From Heliocybe sulcata (Eukaryota; Basidiomycota; Agaricomycetes; Gloeophyllales; Gloeophyllaceae): 64,000 nucleotides of DNA. A program made the position numbers and the translations under genes. The number at the start of each line of letters is the position of its first letter. Position 1 is the stretch's first letter. The notes beneath the pieces are model-generated. The model was given only the letters and a program-made list of their open reading frames with translations, did not search any database and was not told the DNA's origin. Where the stretch lies: contig ML213503.1 in assembly GCA_004369045.1 (NCBI GenBank), positions 2,664,924-2,728,923 on the forward strand, read 5' to 3'. Positions 22,994 through 32,898 of the stretch are shown here, in pieces.

Positions 22994-24093
22994 GACCAAA
23001 ATGTGACATTTCTCAAAGGTCTCTGCCAAATACCTCAAAGTCCACTATCACAAGGTTTTAGTTCTGACAACTCTTAGCTTTCAGTGCAAATTTGGGCTGG
23101 CCGTGTAGATTTGTCCAACACCTATTGGTTAACCCAAATTTTGGCACCTTTTTGCACTTAATTTAGTCGGCTGGAAGCCAATTTGCACCATCTCTTTGCT
23201 TACATAAGCATGAGTTCCTGAGTGGCTGAGTGCTGCTGATTATTCCGATTTTTTGATGTATGTTTCAGATTTTTTTTGTTTTCAATGGTCAGGAGCCCTT
23301 ATACAGGACTCGATACATGGCAGCATAGCTTTTACAGCCTCTGTCCTCTAGAATATTTTGTGATTCTTTCTGTATTTTTTCGCTGTCTGTGAAGGTAGCA
23401 TGAGCTTACATCATGCTAATTATGTCAGAGCATGATTACAATGCACTTTTTGCTGCAAGTGCATCGAAGTTGCCTTAAGTAGAATCTATTATAGTCTGAC
23501 TACCAAACTTTGTAGCCACTATGGTGCAGGTCACCTAGTCACCGCTACTTTTGTACAACGGATATAGAGGGTGCAAATTTTATCGGAATTCTTATCCCTC
23601 TTGTAAATGTACTCGGATTCACGGGAGGATCATTTCTACAAGAGCGATTGTTGAAATACCCAATAGTGAATGAGTTATAATTTCTGACCCGAATCTAATT
23701 TTGCCGCATTACCCTTTATAGTATAATGTTCCCACAAGTACTGTCCTAAACATGTGCTTGTTACTTCCTAGTGCATTTCTCACAAATTCTCCGGGTTTTA
23801 TACACGTTCCTAGCCTTAGCAAAGTCCCTGGAGAAGCAGGGAAATGACTCTCTGAGGTGGTTATAACTCCAAAATTTCCCGAGCCCGATTTTGCCGCTGT
23901 ACAAAAGTGGCGGTGCCTAGGCGGCCCGCACCATAGTAAGTAGTAGCGCTCTATTATAAGGTAGCAGCCAATCAGGGTTTGGCAATAATGTGTCGGTGAT
24001 GGCACATTTACATAAGCAGTCGGACAACTGAGTGGCTTGGGTCTTGGTACCATTAAAGGCAACTACCAAGTACATACAAACATCGGCACGTCA
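22994..24093. other. AT-rich right interior of the composite element
   Basis: Apart from the 420-bp inverted-repeat element at 23518..23937, this stretch has only short scattered open frames and no recognisable protein. It does not match the left interior. Confidence 0.4.
23518..23937. mobile_element. MITE-like element (420 bp)
   Basis: Ends of about 43 bp are inverted repeats at roughly 84 percent identity: ACTATGGTGCAGGTCACCTA onward at 23518, and the complement of a near match ending at 23937. The interior is non-coding. Size and structure fit a miniature inverted-repeat element. No clear target duplication is visible. Confidence 0.55.
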
Positions 24094-24163
24094 GCGCCAC
24101 AAGCTCGACAGTCCGGCTTTCCATACATGGGCGTGTCTACGTAGTATGTATGCGAAGGTTACA

Positions 24164-25234
24164 CTACAGCAATTTCAGATGCCCTGTGACTTGGTTAACT
24201 AGAGGGACTGGGCCTGCAGAGAAAAACGTTGGAATCCAAACTGAGCCCAGGATGAAGGATCACTGACCGGGTCCAATACCAAGGACTGTTCGGGAACCGG
24301 GCTCGACTTGCGTTCTGCCACTGGACCGGTATCAGATGAAATGCCGAGACATAGCGCAAGGGGAGATATAACTACTGACGCATCTTGTATTGAGCGAGCA
24401 CAGAGGTTCAAGCTCTTCGCGATCGCTTCGAGCTCCAATAGCTCGTCTTCCGAGGAAGCCCTGAGAGCTACTTTAGCTTGTCTGAAGAAAAATGATTTAG
24501 CCCGAGCTCATGTCGCCCTCAGTGTCAACGGAGATTGGCACTAACCCTATCCTCTCCCATTGCCGAATAAGCTGGTCCAAGATCATATAGTAAGGTACTT
24601 GTCCGGCATTGAGCGCGGCTTACCCTGGGATTCTTCTCCGCCAGTACCTTGTAACAGGCTAGCGTTGCATGCCTTTCATATCCACGGTCAGTAAAAGGCC
24701 TCGTGGAATACGTCCATTTATGAGGCGCTCTTACCCGCATCTGCAGGCATTTGGTCAGAGAGCCATGCCAAGACGTGGTTCCAGCGAAATACTTACTGAG
24801 CAGCAATCTTTCCCGCCGTCATATTGAGATCCGTTCTGACAACCAGAACCTACGCGAATTCCGCATTGCCTGTTCAGTAAGAATACTATATTCTGCGTCG
24901 CCTGAACGCACTAGTTTACACGGCTCTGAAACGCCCGATGGCTTCACAGCAGATAGATCTCCATCAGCCTCCTCTTCATCCAAGTCATCTTCTGGATCCG
25001 CTCTCAGAGCTTTGGAAGCCTCTTTTACTTCGGGCTTCGCGTCGTCATTGCCTTTGAGTGCCGGAACGCTCGCACCAGCAATTCCGGTCGACTTGGCTCC
25101 GAGGTAGTAGCCCAAGCTCAAAGATGCTATAGCAATACTCAAGACAACGGCAGCTATAGTGATGTTAGGAGCTGGTGGCGCGTGCAGACTGCTAGGATAG
25201 ACCGACTTTCAGAAGGGGAGGGCATCGAAGTCAT
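24164..25234 (-). CDS. PTH2: Peptidyl-tRNA hydrolase 2, copy 1 (202 aa, 9 exons)
   Basis: Exons: 25207..25234, 24912..25153, 24797..24849, 24735..24740 (a 6-nt micro-exon), 24624..24672, 24546..24571, 24380..24481, 24268..24320 and 24164..24213. The enzyme releases tRNA from stalled peptidyl-tRNA. Seen: an N-terminal membrane segment (AAVVLSIAIASLSLGYYLG), an acidic linker (EDDLDEEEADGD), then the Pth2 domain: RTDLNMTAGKIAAQCGHATL, IGQAKVALRASSEDEL, LNLCARSIQDAGRTQ, GSRTVLGIGPG and NQVTGHLKLL. The micro-exon encodes the Q-C-G junction at the active-site stretch. The stop lies only 38 bp from the composite transposon's end, so the 3' UTR probably uses transposon sequence. Confidence 0.92.
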
Positions 25235-25409
25235 GGATTCAAGCAAGTAAACGAGCGGCAAATGCCGAGCGGCTTTTTCTGCAAGTTCCGGACTGCGAGA
25301 TCGGTCTCCCTCTTACTCTCGCCACCTGCTCCTCCTGCGCTTGCCCGTCTATCCTTGGACTGTTCGTCCCGAAGTCCAGCAGGAAGCACTTCCCTCCCTT
25401 GCCGCACAA
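25235..25409. promoter_or_regulatory. Divergent promoter of PTH2 copy 1 and HAS1
   Basis: Only 175 bp separate the two start codons as modelled. If HAS1 begins upstream, for example in a further exon, the space shrinks more. No TATA box is evident. Confidence 0.45.
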
Positions 25410-27385
25410 ATGGCACAAGAAAACGGTTCGGACGGCATCAAGGTGCCTGCCCCGGTACCCAACGCAGATGTCGATGGACGGAAGTCCTTCGCCGACCTCG
25501 AGCTCTCTGAGCCAACACAAAAGGCCCTCGCAGAAATGGGATTCACGCACATGACCGCCGTTCAGGAGAAGTCTATCCCCCCGCTGCTCACAGGCCGGGA
25601 CGTCCTGGGTGCCGCTCGGACAGGCTCAGGCAAGACGCTGGCGTTCCTCATCCCTGCCGTCGAACTCCTGCATCGGTTGAAGTTTAAGCCAAGAAATGGT
25701 TAGTACATGTCGTCCCTGTGCAACAATGGGGTTAAGATTTAATGTGCAAGGTGCTATTCTCACGTGAAGGAACGGGGATTGTTATTATTTCACCCACACG
25801 GGAGCTGGCGCTGCAGATCTTTGGTGTTGCAAAAGACCTTATGCAGTATCACTCGCAAACATTTGGAATTGTGATGGGAGGGGCGAATCGGCGGGCGGAG
25901 GCAGATAAGCTGATCAAGGGAGTGAATCTCGTGGTGGCGACGCCTGGGCGGCTTTTGGATCACTTGGAGGTACGGCGTTACTACTCATCGAAGACAATGA
26001 GCTCAAACGGTGTTGTAGAACACAAAGGGTTTTGTGTTCAGGAATCTAAAGTGTCTTGTAATTGACGAGGCCGATCGGATATTGGAGGTTGGGTTCGAAG
26101 AGGAAATGAAGAAAATCATCGCTATCTTGCCCAAGGGTGAGTAACGCTTTCGTTTGGCCCTCTTTTGATAGTCATCCGTGTCTGCAGAGGACAGACAGTC
26201 GATGCTCTTCTCCGCCACTCAGACAACAAAAGTTACGGATCTCGCACGGATGTCATTACGACCGGGCCCGCTGCTTATCGATGTTGACCGGGAAGAATCC
26301 AGCAGTACCGTGTCGACGCTTTCCCAAGGTTATGTTGTTTGCCCATCCGATCGACGGTTCCTTCTTCTTTTCACGTTCCTCAAGAAAAACATGAAAAAGA
26401 AGATTATTGTCTTCTTCTCGAGTTGCAATTCCGTGAAATATCATGGCGAGTTGCTGAACTATATTGACGTTCCTGTGCTGGACTTGCATGTGCGTTACAT
26501 TCCTTACTCTGTTGCGCGACAGGCCAACTTACTGTGTTACGTTTGCTCAGGGGAAGCAAAAGCAGCAGAAGCGAACCAACACCTTCTTCGAGTTCTGTAA
26601 TGCAGAGACTGGTATACTCCTATGCACAAATGTCGCTGCCCGTGGTCTCGACATTCCCCGGGTGGACTGGATCATTCAGTACGATCCACCAGACGACCCT
26701 CGTGATTACATTCACCGTGTTGGACGGACTGCACGTGCTGGGAAGGCGGGGCAGAGTCTACTGTTCCTGCTGGAGAGCGAACTCGGGTTCTTGAGGTATC
26801 TCAAGGAGGCGAAGGTACCGTTGAACGAATATACCTTCCCCCAGAACAAGATCCACAATGTCCAAAGCCAGGTACCTTTGCTACTATCATTTACAAGATA
26901 ATTGCTGATCACACTGCCGACAGTTAGAAAAGCTGCTGCAGAAGAATTACTTCCTTCATCAATCAGCAAAGGACGGCTTCCGGTCCTATCTCCAGTCATA
27001 CGCCTCATATTCGCTAAAGAAGATATTCGACGTCAACCAGCTTGACCTCACCAAAGTCGGGAAAGCGTTCGGGTTCGCTGTGCCTCCGCGCGTGAACCTG
27101 AATGTTCCTGGATCGGGGAAGAGCAGCGCGGACAAGTCGGGGCTGAAGCGGAAACGGCAGGTTGCGGGCGATGAAGGTGAGGAGAACGAGGAAGAATGGG
27201 AGGAAATCGGGAACGACGGTGTTGTTGATGGTGAGGAGGAGGACGAGGCGCCGAGGCAGAAGGCGAGACCAAGAGGGAAAGATCGGAGGATTGAGACGCT
27301 TGGGAAGCGGAAGGTGCAGAAGGAGGTGTATAAGAAGGGCTTTGGGCGACATAACGGGCCTGGAGGTGCGCAGTGGGCTCGGTAA
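25410..27385 (+). CDS. HAS1: DEAD-box RNA helicase HAS1 / DDX18 (563 aa)
   Basis: Exons: 25410..25698, 25770..25969, 26019..26136, 26188..26489, 26551..26871 and 26924..27385. All core motifs are intact: Q motif region ([14 protein letters not shown]), motif I ARTGSGKT ending near residue 76, [15 protein letters not shown], motif II DEAD at 179-182, motif [18 protein letters not shown] and [48 protein letters not shown] and the [13 protein letters not shown] tail mark the Has1/DDX18 subfamily. It acts in both 40S and 60S subunit assembly in the nucleolus. The tail is acidic then basic. The lysine-rich N-terminal extension of yeast Has1 is missing, so an extra 5' exon cannot be excluded. Confidence 0.95.
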
Positions 27386-27682
27386 CACGAGCCGTTTGTT
27401 TGTTTGTGCTGCGCGTATTTTTGTATGCTTTATGGAGGGTTCCTCGTTGCCACACTTTTCTCTGGATTGAGCACACGTCGGGCACGCGGCCGAGGGCGTA
27501 ATGAAAGGCAGGCACGGACGGGCGGGGTGTGACGTTGGTCCGCGCGGCCGGCCCTAAAGAATATCCTCGAGGCTGCGTCACTGTTCGACTCTGCACCAAA
27601 TATCGCGGTCAGCCGTACGCTTCTTGCTCTTGTATACACACTTCAACCGACTGCTTCATCTTACGCGAACTGATATTCGATC

Positions 27683-28877
27683 ATGGCGACGACTCAGGTG
27701 TGTTTATCCGCGGTTCTCTCTAGGTGGAGGGTGGCTGATGGATGGTGTGGACGTATGGTGCAGCACTACGTGTGGGCGGGTGGACACTTCGTGCTGCTGC
27801 TTGCTGCTGTGAAATGTATCCTGTCGTTCGTCATGTTTAGGGGAGCTTCTCCGTGGTGGTATAGGAGTGAGTGCAGCTCATTGAAGGCCGCGGGCGTGGA
27901 CGCTGAGGCACGTGTCATGTCGTATAGCTGGGTTCTTGGGAGCGCTCCTCAGCTACGGCATCGTGTGCATGTGAGTACATTGTCCAAGCCTTGTGACGAA
28001 GCTTTTGTGTTCTCATGCTTTGTCTAAGGAAATCTCTCGGGGTGAGATTTGATGTCTATGGACACCAGGTGGCCTGATGGCTGAGATCGAATAATTATAG
28101 CCCGTTCAACCGAATGCCGCGTACGTCAGACGTGCTTTGCAGGATGAGGTGTGTACAACGCGTATCTCTGCATACTGTGTGTGGCTGACGCTGCGTCTTA
28201 AACCAGAATGTCCAATACCTCTTGCTCGCCTTCTTCTGGTGGTCTTCCAAGCCTCTCACCGGTGAGTGGAACCAAAATGCGCGCGTTCTAGGTTCCAACC
28301 ATCTAATGTACATCCTCCTCGTAGTCGCCCTGATCCCATACTCGATTTTCTCTTTGTTCCACGCCCTGACGTTCACCCGTACGACCTTAATGCCCCAATT
28401 TCTTCCTCCTGGCCCTCCTGCCTCTGCCGGAGGTGCCCCTACTCCTCATCCTCTCGCCAAGAGACTCCAAGTTTGGGTCAAAGGTCTGTAATCGCTCATA
28501 CCAGGTGGCAAACTCGAGCTGATCGCTCGCTGCGGTGCATAACAGCCAATTATAACAAGGCCATGGTTGTCGTTGCGTACGCCGAGCTGGGCATCCTCCT
28601 CCGCGTAGTACTCGGCGCCATAACCCTCCAAAATTCGCTGCTCACGCCCCTCATCTACGCTCACTTCCTCCGCCAGCGCTTCTACCAGTCCACCTTCACA
28701 CGCGAGGCTGTAACGGTCGTGAACGCGAGAGTTACCGAGTACGCGACCAGGCCGGGCACTCCCCCGGTGGTTGGGCAGATCTGGGAGAAGGTCCAGATGG
28801 TGACCGGTAGGTGGGCGGGCTCCACGCTCGCACCTCAGCAACCCGCGGGCGCTGCTCCCGCTGCTGCTGCGCGTTAA
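27683..28877 (+). CDS. TMEM33 / Pom33-family nuclear envelope and ER membrane protein (255 aa)
   Basis: Eight exons: 27683..27697, 27764..27866, 27928..27970, 28029..28041 (13 nt), 28101..28148, 28207..28261, 28325..28483 and 28546..28877. Yeast Pom33/Per33 and fission yeast Tts1 shape the ER and help nuclear pore distribution. Seen: hydrophobic segments HYVWAGGHFVLLLAAVKCIL, GFLGALLSYGIVCM, NVQYLLLAFFWWSS and VALIPYSIFSLFHALTF, and the family stretch KANYNKAMVVVAYAELGILL. Then come LTPLIYAHFLRQRFYQS and a C-terminal amphipathic part with PVVGQIWEKVQ. The 13-nt exon supplies the KSLG link between two membrane segments and is needed to keep phase. Confidence 0.87.
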
Positions 28878-29190
28878 GAATGTCAAGAGAACGGAGCTGT
28901 TTCGCGACCGGCTGTCAGTGTTTACAAGTATGTTGTTGGCGGGTTCTCTGTGAAGGACAAGTAGATTATTGCGTCGGTCCAAATATAGTGCGCGGTCCAT
29001 TTCTTGTAAATATGCTAATCTATCGGATTTCATCCGTCTCGGCGCGACGTCTTCGACATACAACTGCGCAGAAACATAAGTCACGTGAAGCGATCGAACG
29101 GCGATCCGTCTCCGGGCCGACGCTACCGGTATGTCGAGTTGCGGTGTCCCTTGCATGTCTTCGCGCAGGTTGTCTTCTGTCTTATCCTCT
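28878..29190 (+). promoter_or_regulatory. Upstream region of the amine oxidase gene
   Basis: This 313-bp spacer lies between two genes on the same strand. It should hold the TMEM33-like gene's 3' end and the amine oxidase promoter. An in-frame upstream ATG at 29131 would lengthen the oxidase by 20 residues, but the shorter start places the dinucleotide-binding strand at the usual position. Confidence 0.35.
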
Positions 29191-30752
29191 ATGGCTCGAG
29201 TATACGACACGATTGTCATCGGTGCAGGATGGTCAGGAGTGGTGGCTGCGAAGGACCTGTCCAAGGCGGGCCATTCTGTCCTCATTCTTGAGGCTAGAGA
29301 TCGCCTGGGTGGTCGTGCGAGAACGTACACCGATGGCATGCACATCCCAGTCGATTTGGGCTGTAGTTTCATTCATGGTGAGTCTGTATGATACTAGATC
29401 GTCACATATAACAACTCACATATGAGATCAGGGTACAAGGAGGGCAATCCTACGAGGGATATTGCTAAGGAGTTCGGAGTAGTGCGTATCTTGGCTATCT
29501 CGCATGGCTTTCGGAGAATGATAGCTATGGCATTAGACTGCAAACGTATGCCAGCCCACTGATGGACAAATCTGGAAATCAGAGAGTGAGGAAGTCCCAG
29601 TCAGTCTTGACAACAGACTAATTCATGGACCTGGTAGAACTGGAACCTTCTTCAAGTGCCAGCAAGTTGCGACAGAACCTTGGTGCCGCCCGCACGTCAG
29701 CGCAGTCTCTTGCGCAAAGTGCAAATCCGCCTCCATCACCCCAAGCACCCCTTTCTGAGGCCCTGTTTGGCCCACAATCGCCTCTGTTCGCTGACATCCC
29801 AGACAAGGACCTTGCCATCTCGTTCGCACGCATGCTCGAGGTGCCGCTTGGCGTGACCCTCGAGAAAGCTAGCCTGAGGTGGGATGGCTGGGAGAACAAC
29901 TACGCTGGTTCAGACGCGGCGCCGGAAGGCGGATTTCAGATGTTCATTGATAAGATTGTGGATGCTGCCAAGCAGGATGGGACGGAAGTCAAGCTTGGAG
30001 AGGCTGTGAAGAAGATTGAGAAGACCGGAGATGGTGTTAAGGTTGAGACGGACAAGGGCGGATACGCTGCTAAGACCGTCGTTTGCACGATCCCGCTGGG
30101 AGTGCTCAAGACGAATGCCAAGACGCTGTTCCAACCTTCCTTGCCTACGCGCCGGTTGGAGACGATTCAAGGTACTCACGTCGGAGTTCTGGAGAAACTC
30201 GTCCTGGCGTATCCCTCCGCGTGGTGGCCCGATGCAGCCAAGGTGGGGTCGTTCATCCTCTTGCCGACAGAAACCAGCCAGGGAGAGCCCAAAGACGCGA
30301 AGAGCGTGTTTCGGCAGAACACTTTCATCCTCGCCTCTTTCGCTGCACCGACATTGCCTCGTCAACACCCGACTGTCCTATTCTATATCTCAGAGACGCC
30401 CGCCCTTGCGCTGGAGAAATTCTCCCCCGAAGAAGTCGTGAAAGCCGGGCACGAATCCCTGAAGGAACGCTTCGGCGTCTCGTCGGCTCCCCAGCCCACT
30501 GGCAGTGTTCTGACGAATTGGAGGACTGATCCACTGGCAATGGGTGCTACCACGACGCCGTCGATTATCGGTGACGGTCGCAGTCCGCTTGATTTTGCGG
30601 AGCTGGGCAAGCCTCTCTGGGGAGGTGCATTGTGCTTCGCGGGCGAACATACGGATTCGAACCATAGAGGAAGTGTCGCTGGCGCTGTTATTAGTGGTGC
30701 GAGGGAAGCGGAGAGGGTGCAGAAGTATTTGAAGAGGTTAGCTGAAGCATAG
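29191..30752 (+). CDS. Flavin-containing amine oxidase (460 aa)
   Basis: Exons: 29191..29377, 29432..29481, 29555..29585 and 29638..30752. An FAD/NAD(P)-binding Rossmann motif opens the protein (VIGAGWSG, residues 9-16), followed by [13 protein letters not shown] and DLGCSFIHG. Near the C-terminus are the amine oxidase FAD-contact segment [20 protein letters not shown] and [18 protein letters not shown] before it. The family oxidises polyamines or other amines to aldehydes with H2O2 release. The fold resembles fungal polyamine or monoamine oxidases; substrate cannot be told from sequence. No secretion signal or peroxisomal C-terminal tripeptide is seen (it ends LAEA). Confidence 0.9.
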
Positions 30753-31070
30753 AAGCTTGACTCGGACAGAGGATGGAATGTAAGAAGTATCTATAGAATT
30801 GTATATCTCCAATCATATCCTGCAGTGGACTCATGCCGCTTTGTCCTTGGTATAATTTAGCTTCACGGGAGAGCATATGTTTCGGCAAAGTCCGCGCGAG
30901 AGATAAGGTTGGAATGACGAAGGGCCGACGTCATAAATAGCTGGTTTCTGAGTCTCACTCAAGCTCCATTCATCAACAGCACTAGTACTAGAGCGCTGCG
31001 ATATAATGGCGTCTGCATTGGTGCCCTGTAGCGTCTCACTTCTTATACCACAACCACCACAACCATCACT
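30753..31070 (+). promoter_or_regulatory. Upstream region of the small membrane-protein gene
   Basis: This 318-bp spacer contains no coding sequence. The run CATAAATAGCTGG near 30932 is a possible TATA-type element about 140 bp before the start codon of the next gene. Evidence is weak. Confidence 0.3.
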
Positions 31071-31433
31071 ATGCCCTCCGTAACTGGCTCTATCGCAGAC
31101 TTCTTCAGCTCGCTTGTGGGCATCTTCAGTAACCTGATCAGCTCCATTCTGGCCGTGTTCCAGAGCATATTCGCTCTGGGGGAGGGATTAGTCGGCGATG
31201 TGCTACAGATTGGGCAAAGTCTGCTCAAGTTGGTCACGGATTTGTCCGGGAGCCTTGTTGGATTCGTCGCAGGTACGCCGACCGGAGGTTCTCGTAAGTC
31301 AGTCAGGGGCTGACAGGGCCTGCGCATAGCCAACTTCTTTGCAATTCTTGCTGTTGGGGGAGTATACTACTGGTACACGAACGTGTACCAGCGTGGCAGG
31401 AAGTCTGTCACCGGCGGAAAGAAGAGAGCTTGA
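31071..31433 (+). CDS. Small membrane protein of unknown function (101 aa, 2 exons)
   Basis: Exons 31071..31272 and 31330..31433, joined in phase 1. The first exon encodes an amphipathic or hydrophobic repeat-like stretch (IADFFSSLVGIFSNLISSIL, AVFQSIFALGEGLV). The second encodes one clear membrane segment (NFFAILAVGGVYYWYTNVYQ) and a basic tail (RGRKSVTGGKKRA). The layout suggests a single-pass protein with a lumenal or membrane-surface helix. The basic tail would face the cytosol. I do not recognise a named family. Confidence 0.72.
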
Positions 31434-32898
31434 ATAACGACCGCGTACGATCTCATGAAGCGTGATTTATTTCATTTGTACTGTTGTTTGGGATAGTAAG
31501 TTCAATTGCCACTGCGTTTCATTGCCATTTGCTAAGTCTGGAGCTAGGATACATCTGCTCTTTGTATTCAGCCTGTAATCCTGCCTGCTGTATCGAGTAT
31601 ACCATTTCCGCTTTCCCGACTTCATTCGGAAAGGTCCGGAGCGTTCTGTCCACGAAGTTCGTTTCAATTCCAGGGGATGCGTGGTGAGACCGATTGAGTA
31701 ACGTCATACATCACGCCAAGCAGCCCGTTGAGGCCATCAGCTATGCTATGTATCATGATTTTCCGGTTTGATTTCCATGTTGATTACACATGGCACTAAC
31801 TATCAAGCGATTACAGCTCCCGCTCATTCCAGGGCAGTTGTTCGAGGCTTGGTCTATTCTGAAGCCTGACACATATTGATGCATCGTAAGAAGATGAGCG
31901 ACAGAATCATTGGTTTGCGAGACCTTTCACACCAGTCCATCAACACCGAAGCTGTCTCACCGTAAACTGGCACGCCGCGCGTCCTTCTGTCTACGTGACC
32001 GCCCGCTTCACCTTCCAGTCACCGCCTTCCAGCCTTCCACTACAGCATCCCGGGGTCGGCCAAGGCATACATTAATTAAATCCGCCTGCGTGGCAGCCAC
32101 TGCGAAGCTCCGAGAACGTTTCGGATGGTCGGGACGTTCCTCGGTTAGGTAGTAGGCAAGGACCCTGCATGTCGCGTCCCGACGTGTGCACGTAGGCGAC
32201 TTGCCTGCGTTGTGTCGCGGTGCGGCCGTCGTCAGCCTCCTGCTCGCTTTGCGGGCCCGATGAGCCGTGCGTGGTTGCATTCTGACCATTCATGTGGGGA
32301 AGGTTTGAGGTAAGTCACGTAAACATTGCTGTCAGACTGTCTGCGCAATATCATAAAATAACAGGCCGGATTGTTGGACGTCGCATACTTACACTAGACC
32401 AGTCTTGGCCTGCCAACGAGAGTTCAATGAAGACACCTCCAGGTTTGAGGATCAGTCGCAGGGCATCGCTCTCGAGTTTCTACGCAGCTCCCTTACGACC
32501 AGGGTGGACAATTCTTGATGTTTTATGAATCCCTGCGGAGGGCGTTACTCCCGATGTTGCGGATATGGAGACGGAGGCAGATCTCAGATCCCGGCTTCCA
32601 TTGATCATTACGATGGAATGCACTGCCACCATGTCGTCGGTATGCGGAGAAAGGCCGAAGCAAGTCGATGTGTCTATGTTCGGTGCGTACAGGACAGTGT
32701 CACTGAGTAGTGTGAGTCTAGGCTAGAGTACATTAGCGTATAGTAGGTAGCGCATGCATGAGCCATATTGCGGTATTGGTAAGTATACAACTTGTATGCC
32801 CTGAGGAAACCAATAAATTAGGATGACTGTGCAAAAATGGTGGCGGGGGATAACCAGTCTGCCCGAACCTCCAGCGACAATCAAGACCAGCAACGCAA
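31434..32898. other. Gene-poor stretch
   Basis: About 1.5 kb without a supportable gene. Open frames are short, overlap on both strands, and none joins across splice sites into a recognisable domain. No tRNA-like fold or obvious terminal repeats were seen. The right end is the 3' flank of the minus-strand gene ending at 32899. Confidence 0.45.

Larger units (their letters stand above)
18688..24125. mobile_element. 5.4-kb composite TIR element
   Basis: The outermost 32 bp are an exact inverted repeat (TATGGAAAGCCGGACTGTCG onward at 18688..18719 and its complement at 24094..24125). Both outer edges touch the hexamer CATGGG (18682..18687 and 24126..24131), a likely target duplication. The interior has no transposase I can recognise. 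It consists of AT-rich flanks (18.7-19.4 and 23.0-24.1 kb) and at least four smaller inverted-repeat elements. Superfamily is unknown. The alternative, that the end repeats are by chance two solo elements, is less likely because the hexamer fits both sides. Confidence 0.6.

Noticed and set aside
17485-24125. LTR retroelement or retroviral remnant as explanation for the repeats
   Set aside because: Terminal repeats are inverted rather than direct, and no reverse transcriptase, integrase or gag-like sequence is seen.
28446-29372. 308-codon open frame on minus over the TMEM33-like and amine oxidase genes
   Set aside because: It is the antisense of two well-supported genes, has no domain, and its composition follows the opposite coding strand.
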